Positions 57,793 through 64,000 of a stretch of 64,000 bases of DNA are shown here, piece by piece. The position numbers and the translations under genes were made by a program. The notes beneath the pieces were generated by a model. The model did no database searches. It was not told where the DNA came from and worked only from the letters and a program-made list of their open reading frames with translations. Location of the stretch: the NCBI RefSeq assembly GCF_003369835.1, contig NZ_QPMJ01000001.1, forward strand, positions 310,001 to 374,000. The letters run 5' to 3'. Source of the stretch: Halorussus rarus. Its GTDB lineage: Archaea > Halobacteriota > Halobacteria > Halobacteriales > Haladaptataceae. Numbering within the stretch: position 1 is the stretch's first letter; the number at the start of each line of letters is the position of its first letter.

Positions 57793-58884
57793 TTACGCCG
57801 AGTTCTCGGTGTCGGTCGTCTCGGTCCGAGCCGTTCGCGCTCCGCCCGGCTCCGCTTCGGTCGTCCCCGTTCCGGACGTCGTCCCGGCGCCGCGCGAGAC
57901 CGACGCGACCGTCCGGGTCGCGTCGTCGTCGCGGTGGATCACCGTCACGGTGCCGGGCACACGGTCGCGGAACGCGACGTCGGCCCGGTACTCCACGGTC
58001 GCGACGCACTGGGCGCAAAAGTCCGACTCCGGTTCGGTGGTGGCGACCGTCACCCGGAGCGCGTCGGGTCCGGTGACCGCGACCTCCGCGAGTCGGGCGC
58101 CGTAGCAGGGGTTCGGCGCGCGTATCGACCCCTCGACCGCGACCGCCCCCCCGCCGAACGCGACCTCGGCCTCGTCGGCCGCGCCGCACGTCCCCCCGAA
58201 CGCGGTGAACGTCCGGTCGACGACCGCGGGCGGACAGCCGATCTCGGTCGTGACCGTCTCTGACTCCACCCCGCCGTCGGGCCCGACCCGCACGTCGGTC
58301 CGGGAGTCGTTGCAGTCGAACAGCGACCGGGGTATCCGGACCGTCTCGCCGGGTGCGTCCGTACCGTCTGTGTCGGGTGGAGTGGCCGTCACGTCGGTCC
58401 CGGCCGCGACGGTCGCCTCGCCACCGCTCCCGGTCGTCGCTTCTCCGCCGACGCCTGCGACAGTCAGCGCGTAGTTCGCGGGTTCGAGTAGGCGAAGCGA
58501 GAGGTAGCCGTCCGCCGGGAACGCGACGCGGCGGTCGAGTAGCGCCGAGTCGTCTCCGTCCCGGCGGAGTTCGAGGCCGACGGTCCGCGCCCGCTCGCTG
58601 TCGTTCCACACCCGGACGAGGTGCGGGCGGTTGTTCTCGGGGTTCCGGACGCCGTCGAGGCTGCCGACGGTAATCGTGGCGAACGGCCGGTCGGTCGACG
58701 AGTCGATGCCGTCGAAGCCGTCCCCCTCGACCGTCGTCCCTCCGGCAGTCGTTCCGGTGGTCGTCTCGGTCGCCCGTCCACCGACGTCGGCCGACCGTCT
58801 CCCGGCGTCGGCCGGCGCGCCAGCGAAACTTGCCACACCGGTCGTCCCCAGTCCGAGCGCCCCCAGCAGTTCCCGTCGATTCAT
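57793..58884 (-). CDS. Uncharacterised exported protein with Tat-like signal
   Basis: A 363-residue protein with a Tat-like signal (MNRRELLGALGLGTTGVAS), so probably exported folded. The mature part is Thr/Glu-rich and beta-rich, with six cysteines in CNDSR, GCPPAV, CGAADE, PNPCYG and FCAQCV contexts, suggesting disulphides or metal binding. I do not recognise a named family. No lipobox Cys follows the signal, so it is likely secreted or attached otherwise. It diverges from a small membrane protein. Confidence 0.8.
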   Translation of the reverse strand: MNRRELLGALGLGTTGVASFAGAPADAGRRSADVGGRATETTTGTTAGGTTVEGDGFDGIDSSTDRPFATITVGSLDGVRNPENNRPHLVRVWNDSERARTVGLELRRDGDDSALLDRRVAFPADGYLSLRLLEPANYALTVAGVGGEATTGSGGEATVAAGTDVTATPPDTDGTDAPGETVRIPRSLFDCNDSRTDVRVGPDGGVESETVTTEIGCPPAVVDRTFTAFGGTCGAADEAEVAFGGGAVAVEGSIRAPNPCYGARLAEVAVTGPDALRVTVATTEPESDFCAQCVATVEYRADVAFRDRVPGTVTVIHRDDDATRTVASVSRGAGTTSGTGTTEAEPGGARTARTETTDTENSA

Positions 58885-59067
58885 GGACGACGGCACGACG
58901 CTCCCGCGGATACGCTTTTGGGCGCAGAATCCTCGTAGTCGAAGCGGTGACGCTGTTCGCGAGTTCGGTCGGCGCCAGGCCGACGCGCAGTCCACCATTT
59001 TACCCAGACCAGGAGTTACCAATTGGAAAAACTTAACATATAACACTCACTTGTGCTTCGTGAACTC

Positions 59068-59487
59068 ATGACGAAAGCGCTCAAAGGTTCGGGCTTCCTC
59101 GGACTCGCGACGATGATGGCGGTGGGACTCCACCAGTTCACGATGCTCGCCGGCGGCGGAGGCGTACCGGGATGGATGATCGGCGGCCACGCCCACCTCG
59201 GCGTCCTCTCCATCCTCGCCATCGTGATGGGGTTCGCGGTTCCGGCGGTCGGCGTCGCCGGAACGCTTCGGACCGTCGTCACCGGCCTGTTCATCGCGGG
59301 TCAGTGGGGCATCCCGGGCATCGTGTGGCTCGGCGAGGGCTTCGGCCTCACCTTCCTGATGCCTACCGGGTTCCTCTGGGGCATCTGCCTCATCCTCGCC
59401 ATGCTCATCATGTTCTACAAGACGGTGACGCAGGACGCAGACGTCGCCGGCGGCGGGTCGTCGCCCGCGGCGCCCGCCGACGACTGA
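59068..59487 (+). CDS. Small four-helix membrane protein
   Basis: A 139-residue protein with about four transmembrane segments, starting at MTKALKGSG (59068; the earlier MLREL is less likely given the TATA-like CTTAACATATAAC at 59030-59042, centred 27 nt upstream). A conserved-looking GWMIGGHAHLGVLSILAIVMGF has two His in a membrane-proximal position, as in haem- or metal-binding families, but there is no second ligand to confirm this. The C-terminal tail is Gly/Ser/Ala-rich. Its function is unknown. It is followed by halocyanin. Confidence 0.8.
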   Translation: MTKALKGSGFLGLATMMAVGLHQFTMLAGGGGVPGWMIGGHAHLGVLSILAIVMGFAVPAVGVAGTLRTVVTGLFIAGQWGIPGIVWLGEGFGLTFLMPTGFLWGICLILAMLIMFYKTVTQDADVAGGGSSPAAPADD

Positions 59488-59579
59488 ACGGACCAGCGTC
59501 CGCGGCGTCCGAGAGGCCGCCGTTCGATCCCGAATGGTGACACTCAAGTGTCCGACATTCGAGGGAATCGTGTACACGA

Positions 59580-60008
59580 ATGACGACGCGACGCAAACTC
59601 CTCCTCGCGAGCGGAACGGCTCTCGCGACGACGCTCGGCGGCTGTTCCTCGACGGGAGGCTCCGGAAACGGGAACTCGACTGCGAAGCCGGACGCCGACA
59701 TCGCCGTCGGGCCGCAGAGCAGCCTCGTCTTCGACCCAGACTCGCTGACGGTGTCGGTCGGCGACGAGGTCACCTGGCGGTTCGACAGCTCGGGGCACAA
59801 CGTCTCCTGCAATCCCGCTCACTCCGATAGAGCACAACTACCGGCGGATGCGGACGCGTTCGCGAGCTACGACGGGAACAACAAGTACAGTGCCGACGCC
59901 GTCGGCTCGACGTTCAGCCACACCTTCGAGACTCCCGGGACGTACGTCTACGTCTGCGTCCCCCACGAGATGAGCGGAATGGTCGGCGAGATCGAAGTGA
60001 CGGCGTGA
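59580..60008 (+). CDS. Halocyanin-type blue copper protein
   Basis: A 142-residue electron carrier at the outer membrane face. The N-terminus has a Tat-like TRRKLLLASG followed by a lipobox (LGGCSS, Cys22), so it is a lipoprotein. The plastocyanin-like domain (about 40-140) keeps the type 1 copper ligands: His73 in SSGHNVSC, then Cys126, His129 and Met134 in VCVPHEMSGM. Halocyanins shuttle electrons in respiration or denitrification. An oxidase is not encoded in this window. It converges with korB. Confidence 0.92.
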   Translation: MTTRRKLLLASGTALATTLGGCSSTGGSGNGNSTAKPDADIAVGPQSSLVFDPDSLTVSVGDEVTWRFDSSGHNVSCNPAHSDRAQLPADADAFASYDGNNKYSADAVGSTFSHTFETPGTYVYVCVPHEMSGMVGEIEVTA

Positions 60009-60072
60009 CCGGCGTCCCGAACGCTGGGGCGTCGTTCGAGACGAGTAGAGACCGCAGAAGAGAGCCGCTACG

Positions 60073-60936
60073 TCAGTAGAACTCGCGGACGAGGTCCATC
60101 GCGCCCTCGGGCGCGCCGTCCGGGATGTCGGCCATGTTGGAGTCAAGACCGTGGAGATCCGAGTACGGGACGCTCTCCTCGTTCTGGTAGAGGATGCCCT
60201 GGTACTCCTTGTCGGCGTCCAGAATCTTCTCTTTGGCCGCCTCGCGGTCGGTCGGGTCGTAGTCCTCGTCGGCGAGGTCCACGATGGAGTCGCGGAAGTA
60301 GTCGTAGGTGTCCACGTCGTTGAACGTCACGCACGGGCTGAAGACGTTCACGAAGCCGAAGCCGTCGTGTTCGATGGCCTTCTGGACGATCTCGGTGTGG
60401 CGCTGGGCGTCCGTCGAGAACGACTGGGCGATGAAGCTCCCGCCCGCCGACAGCGCGAGCGCGAGGGGGTTGACCGGCGGCTGCTTCGGTCCCTCGGGGG
60501 TCGTGCTGGTCTCGAAGTCCTCGCGGCTGGTCGGCGAGGCCTGGCCCTTGGTCAGGCCGTAGATGCGGTTGTCCATGACCACGTAGGTCATGTCGACGTT
60601 CCGGCGGACCGCGTGGATGAAGTGGCCCGCGCCGATGGAGTAGCCGTCGCCGTCGCCGCCCGCGACCATCACCTCGAGGTCGGGGTTCGCGAGTTTCACG
60701 CCCGTGCCCACGGGGAGCGCGCGGCCGTGGACGCCGTGGAGCGCGTAGCTGTGCATGTAGGTGCCGATCTTGCCGGAGCAGCCGATGCCCGCCACGACGA
60801 AGGTGTTGTCCGGGTCGTTGCCCGTGTTGGCCAGCGCCTTCATCATGCCGTTCATCGTGCCGAAGTCGCCGCACCCCGGGCACCACGTCGGCTGCTTGTC
60901 TGACTTGAAGTCGGTGAAGCGTACGTCTGAACTCAT
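60073..60936 (-). CDS. korB: 2-oxoacid:ferredoxin oxidoreductase beta subunit
   Basis: With the alpha subunit, oxidatively decarboxylates a 2-oxoacid to an acyl-CoA, reducing ferredoxin. The 287-residue protein has the iron-sulphur cysteines Cys19 and Cys22 (TWCPGCGD) and a third in GIGCSGK, the thiamine diphosphate motif GDGDGYSIGAGH, and a late cysteine in FSPCVTFNDV. 2-oxoglutarate (Kor) is preferred over pyruvate by resemblance, which sequence alone cannot prove. Its ATG overlaps the korA stop by 4 nt. Confidence 0.9.
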   Translation of the reverse strand: MSSDVRFTDFKSDKQPTWCPGCGDFGTMNGMMKALANTGNDPDNTFVVAGIGCSGKIGTYMHSYALHGVHGRALPVGTGVKLANPDLEVMVAGGDGDGYSIGAGHFIHAVRRNVDMTYVVMDNRIYGLTKGQASPTSREDFETSTTPEGPKQPPVNPLALALSAGGSFIAQSFSTDAQRHTEIVQKAIEHDGFGFVNVFSPCVTFNDVDTYDYFRDSIVDLADEDYDPTDREAAKEKILDADKEYQGILYQNEESVPYSDLHGLDSNMADIPDGAPEGAMDLVREFY

Positions 60937-62693
60937 GCTGTGACCTCCTCGGTCTGCAGGCTCTCTTTGATCTCGTTCGCCAGTTCGTCGGCCTTGAACC
61001 TGACGCCGTTGTACTTGTTCACGCGCTTGACGCGGGTAAGGGCGTCGTGTTCGAGCAGGTCGGCGAACTGTCCGGTGGCGTTGCACTCGACGACGATGAC
61101 CTCGTCGGCCGCCTCGATCTCGTCGCCGAGGTCGGGCCGCGGGAAGATGTAGGGCACCGAGAGGAACCGGACGTCGACGCCGTCCTCGTCGAGGAACTCG
61201 AGGGCCTCGCGCATCGCGCCCTCGTTCGAGCCCCAGGAGATGACCAGGTTGTCCGAGTCGGGGTCGCCGAACTCGCGGGGCTCCCAGTCCTCCTCCTCCC
61301 GAGCGGTCTCGACCTTGCGGTTGCGCTTGTCGACCTGCTCGACCCGGACGTCGGTGTCCTCGGTCCGGCGGCCCAGCGAGTTGTGCTCCAGGCCGGTCGA
61401 CATGTGGGCGCCGTCGGTCGTGCCGGGGAACGCCCGCGGGCTGACGCCGTCGGCGGTCGAGAAGTGGGGCTGGAACCGGCCCTTCTCGTCGGTCCAGGCC
61501 TCGACCTCGTCCTCGTCGACGACCTTGCCGCGGTCGATCTCGACCGCGTCCATGTCGAACGTCTCGGGCTCGAACGTCTGCTCGGTCACGGCCATCGAGA
61601 GGTCCGCGAGCAGGAAGACGGGCGTCTGGTACTTTTCGGCGAGGTTGAACGCCTCGACGGTCTTGTGGAAGCACTCGGCGACGTTGGTCGGCGCGACGAC
61701 GAACCGGGGAATCTCGCCGTGACCGCCGTACAGCGTCATGTTGAGGTCGCCCTGCTCCTGCTTGGTCGGCATCCCGGTCGAGGGACCCGAGCGCATCACG
61801 TCCGCGATGACCAGCGGCGTCTCGCTGGTCGCCACGAGACCGAACGTCTCGGTCATCAGGTCGATGCCCGGCCCGGACGTGGCGGTCATCGAGCGGGCGC
61901 CGGCGCGGGCCGCGCCCAGCGCCATGTTGATGGCCGACAGCTCGTCCTCGGCCTGCACGACTTCGCCGCCGAACTGCTCGATGCGGCCGGTCAGGTACTC
62001 CATCACGTCGGTCGCGGGGGTGATGGGGTAGCCGGCGTAGAACCGACAGCCGGCCGCGATGGCGCCCATGCCGATGGCCTGGTCGCCGTTCAGCAGGACG
62101 TAATCGCTGTCGGTGGTCTCGAGGTCGTAGTCGAACTCGTGGTCGTACTCCTCGTCGACGAACTCCTGGCCCTTCCGGGCGGCCTCCTTGTTGTTCTCGA
62201 CGATGGACTCGCCCTTCGCGCCGAACTTCTTCTCCAGCGCGGAGTCGAGGTTCTCGATGGGGAAGTTGGTCACCTCGCAGGCCGCGCCCAGTGCGACGAT
62301 GTTCTGCATGATGGCGCCGCCGGCCTCCTCGGCGAGGCGCTGGAGCGGTACCGACAGCCCGATCATGCCCTCGGGCACCTCCACGTCCTCCATCTCGGTG
62401 CGCTCGCCGTCGTAGATGATGACGCTGCCCTCGTGGAGCTCGTCGAGGTTCTCGTCGATGGTGCGCTCGGTCAGCGCGACCAGGATGTCGAGGCGGTCGA
62501 CCACGCTCTCGACGCGGTCGACCGAGCTTCGAATCTTGTAGGCGGTGTAACCGCCCCGGATTCGGGACGCGAAGTCCTTCGAGGTGAACACGTGCCGTCC
62601 CGCGCGGGAAAGCGCCTGTGCGAAGATTTTCCCGGTAGAGTCGATCCCATCGCCGGCCTCGCCGCCGATGGCCCAGTTCAGGTCGTCTGGCAT
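60933..62693 (-). CDS. korA: 2-oxoacid:ferredoxin oxidoreductase alpha (gamma-alpha) subunit
   Basis: A 586-residue fusion of the gamma and alpha domains of archaeal 2-oxoacid:ferredoxin oxidoreductase. The gamma part (about 1-195) starts AIGGEAGDGIDSTGK; the alpha part has GDQAIGMGAIAAGCRFYAGYPITPATDVME with the pyrophosphate and oxoacid contact loop. Substrate assignment follows korB. The minus-strand A/T-rich box (ATCAAAAG on plus, 62721-62728) predicts a near-leaderless ATG at 62693. It diverges from the flavin oxidoreductase gene. Confidence 0.93.
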   Translation of the reverse strand: MPDDLNWAIGGEAGDGIDSTGKIFAQALSRAGRHVFTSKDFASRIRGGYTAYKIRSSVDRVESVVDRLDILVALTERTIDENLDELHEGSVIIYDGERTEMEDVEVPEGMIGLSVPLQRLAEEAGGAIMQNIVALGAACEVTNFPIENLDSALEKKFGAKGESIVENNKEAARKGQEFVDEEYDHEFDYDLETTDSDYVLLNGDQAIGMGAIAAGCRFYAGYPITPATDVMEYLTGRIEQFGGEVVQAEDELSAINMALGAARAGARSMTATSGPGIDLMTETFGLVATSETPLVIADVMRSGPSTGMPTKQEQGDLNMTLYGGHGEIPRFVVAPTNVAECFHKTVEAFNLAEKYQTPVFLLADLSMAVTEQTFEPETFDMDAVEIDRGKVVDEDEVEAWTDEKGRFQPHFSTADGVSPRAFPGTTDGAHMSTGLEHNSLGRRTEDTDVRVEQVDKRNRKVETAREEEDWEPREFGDPDSDNLVISWGSNEGAMREALEFLDEDGVDVRFLSVPYIFPRPDLGDEIEAADEVIVVECNATGQFADLLEHDALTRVKRVNKYNGVRFKADELANEIKESLQTEEVTA

Positions 62694-62849
62694 TCCTAAC
62701 TAGCCGGTAACCCATGCCAAATCAAAAGCCTTCTGAAGCGACTCCGCGGCAAGAACAACCGCGGGACAGTTTGTCGGAGTTGCGCGGCCGACGTTCGGTC
62801 GTGTCGGCCAGTCGCAGACTCTTTAGTCGCGCCCCGGCAAGTGGCGGGC

Positions 62850-63500
62850 ATGGACGGAACCGAAGTCGCGGTCCGCGCGGTCGAGACGGTCGGCACCGAC
62901 ACCGTAGCGCTGACGCTGGAGACCCCCGGGGGATTCGACGCCCGGCCGGGCCAGTTCGTCCAACTCGCCGCGACGGTCGACGGAGAGGAAATCACGCGCC
63001 ACTATACGCTCTCCTCGCCGGATGCGGACGAGACCTTCGAGACCACCGTCGAGGTCGACCCTTCGGGGTCGCTCAGTCCCTACCTCGCCGACCTCGAAGC
63101 CGGCGACACCGTCTCGGTCGCCGGTCCCTTCGGCGACGCCTACTACGAGGACGAGGACGGCGTCGTCGTCCTCGCCGGCGGGCCGGGCGTCGGCCCCGCG
63201 GTCGGCATCGGCGAGCGCGCCGTGGAAGAGGGCGCCGCCGTCACCGTGGTCTACGAGGACGACGACCCGGTCCACCAGGACCGCCTCGAGGCGCTCGCCG
63301 ACGCGGGCGCGACGGTCGTCATCACCGACGACGTCAGCGACCAGGAGGTGGTGTCGGTGCTCGCGGACGCGACCGGCCAGTTCTTCGTCTACGGCTTCGC
63401 GGACTTCCTCGACCGCGCGACCGCGGCGCTCGACGCCGCGGACCGCGACGCCGCGGCCGCCAAGACCGAGAACTTCGGGCCGGCGCCCGACGACGACTAA
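62850..63500 (+). CDS. FAD-dependent oxidoreductase
   Basis: A 216-residue ferredoxin-reductase superfamily protein. The FAD-binding barrel includes ITRHYTLSSPDADE with the RxYT/S motif, and the NAD-binding half begins VVVLAGGPGVGPAVGIG. It is shorter than typical members, since the C-terminal end of the NAD domain is trimmed. A CTTTAG box (62821-62826) predicts a leaderless ATG at 62850; a GTG at 62841 is possible but too near the transcription start. It diverges from korA, so a functional link is plausible but unproven. Confidence 0.85.
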   Translation: MDGTEVAVRAVETVGTDTVALTLETPGGFDARPGQFVQLAATVDGEEITRHYTLSSPDADETFETTVEVDPSGSLSPYLADLEAGDTVSVAGPFGDAYYEDEDGVVVLAGGPGVGPAVGIGERAVEEGAAVTVVYEDDDPVHQDRLEALADAGATVVITDDVSDQEVVSVLADATGQFFVYGFADFLDRATAALDAADRDAAAAKTENFGPAPDDD

Positions 63501-63669
63501 CAGGGCGCGAGCGGCTCCGCGTCGTCCGGCGGGTCGGTACATCCCCACCGGGAGAGCTTCATCGACTCGTCGGGCCGTAGAAACGATTCCGACCCGGACG
63601 CGGGGTCGTCCGACCGGGTGTGACCGCCCTGACCGGGTGTGACCCGCACCCGAGTCGGTCCGGGCCCCG
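63501..63669. other. Convergent intergenic region
   Basis: This 169-nt gap holds a 14-bp perfect direct repeat, GACCGGGTGTGACC, at 63612-63625 and 63631-63644 (period 19). A 21-codon minus-strand ORF (63497-63562) is possible but unsupported. No clear terminator is seen. Confidence 0.4.
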
Positions 63670-64000
63670 TCAGTGCTCGACGAACTCCACGAGGACGCCG
63701 CCGGTCGACTTCGGGTGGAGGAACGCGACGTCGTGACCCCACGCGCCGGGCCGGGGCTCCTCGTCGATGAGGTCGACATCGTGTTCGCGGGCGGTCGCCA
63801 GCGCGCCCTCGATGTCGTCGGTTTCCAGCGCGACGTGGTGGATTCCCGGCCCGTTCGCGTCGAGGTACCGCGAGACGGTCCCGTCTTCGAGGGGTTCGAG
63901 CAGCTCGAAGTAGCTATCGCCGAACGCGAGGAAGACGACCTTCAGGCCGTCGAACTCCTCCTCGTGGGCGACCGGCGCGTCGAACAGGTCGGCGTACAGG
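63670..64000 (-). CDS. mce: Methylmalonyl-CoA epimerase, N-terminus beyond window
   Basis: The visible 109 C-terminal residues belong to the VOC (glyoxalase/dioxygenase) fold: LKVVFLAFGDSYFELLEP, then GIHHVALETDDIEGALA and a final HPKSTGGVLVEFVEH with the metal-binding His and Glu. This matches methylmalonyl-CoA epimerase, which interconverts (R)- and (S)-methylmalonyl-CoA in propionyl-CoA metabolism; the route could supply propionyl-CoA for mixed PHA. The N-terminus and start lie to the right of the window. Confidence 0.88.
   Translation of the reverse strand, partial: LYADLFDAPVAHEEEFDGLKVVFLAFGDSYFELLEPLEDGTVSRYLDANGPGIHHVALETDDIEGALATAREHDVDLIDEEPRPGAWGHDVAFLHPKSTGGVLVEFVEH

Noticed and set aside
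63497-63562. A 21-codon minus-strand ORF ending in a Cys
   Set aside because: It has codon use like real genes, but no matching promoter position, no partner and no recognisable motif, and it is too short to tell from chance.
1-64000. CRISPR arrays, tRNA or rRNA genes, integrases and transposases
   Set aside because: I saw no regularly spaced direct repeats with unique spacers, no T-loop GGTTC-type sequence in a cloverleaf context, and no recombinase-type reading frame.

Overview
The window is a GC-rich stretch of chromosome from a halophilic archaeon (class Halobacteria). The evidence is the very acidic predicted proteins, many leaderless genes with a TATA-like box about 27 nt before the start codon, and archaeal or haloarchaeal gene families: FtsZ1, SecE-Spt5, FttA, DTD2-type D-aminoacyl-tRNA deacylase, the TrpCBA plus ADTH-synthase cluster, halocyanin, HalOD1, amphi-Trp and bacterio-opsin-activator-type regulators. 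I cannot fix the genus from sequence alone. I found no rRNA, tRNA, CRISPR array, transposase or prophage.

Layout. 1-8.6 kb: a partial coiled-coil protein, a GH2-like protein that seems to lack its catalytic glutamates, a Cys-rich small protein, DUF371, a methyltransferase, endonuclease III, HalOD1, Lrp and DUF7344 regulators, an internally duplicated protein and a PHP phosphoesterase. 8.6-15 kb: DUF373 membrane protein, diphthamide synthase Dph6, a ParB-like unknown, a sugar nucleotidyltransferase, and DUF7344, PAS-GAF-HTH and zinc-ribbon regulators. 15-22.8 kb: Rieske protein, aminotransferase class IV, an acidic helix-hairpin-helix (HhH) protein, AroE, two cation/Ca exchanger-like membrane proteins and DTD2. 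22.8-30.8 kb: ftsZ1-secE-spt5, an alkyltransferase-like protein divergent from trpCBA plus ADTH synthase, then mfnA. 30.8-44.3 kb: membrane protease, rhodanese, DUF1508 protein, VTT protein, SppA, a Tat-exported GH5-like lipoprotein, fttA, flavin reductase, TIM barrel, Nudix, ArsR/amphi-Trp pair and proS.

44.3-57.4 kb is a storage-polymer and acyl-CoA region. Two MaoC hydratases, an acyl-CoA synthetase and three alpha/beta hydrolases surround a polyhydroxyalkanoate (PHA) cluster, phaR-phaP-phaE-phaC-phaB, followed by a KAS III-like thiolase-fold protein and a geranylgeranyl reductase. MaoC and PhaB can supply 3-hydroxyacyl-CoA, PhaEC polymerises it, PhaP coats the granule and PhaR probably regulates. 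57.8-64 kb: a secreted protein, a small membrane protein, halocyanin, 2-oxoacid:ferredoxin oxidoreductase (korAB), a flavin oxidoreductase and the C-terminal part of methylmalonyl-CoA epimerase.

The least explained signals are non-coding or very small. A 191-bp inverted-repeat element with nested hairpins lies at 39604-39794. A related terminator-like repeat occurs in three convergent intergenic regions (about 11.4, 15.3 and 24.8 kb). Short, apparently leaderless ORFs overlap the starts of phaB, sppA and the geranylgeranyl reductase gene. An HhH module on the C-terminus of PHA synthase PhaC is shared with an acidic protein encoded 33 kb away.
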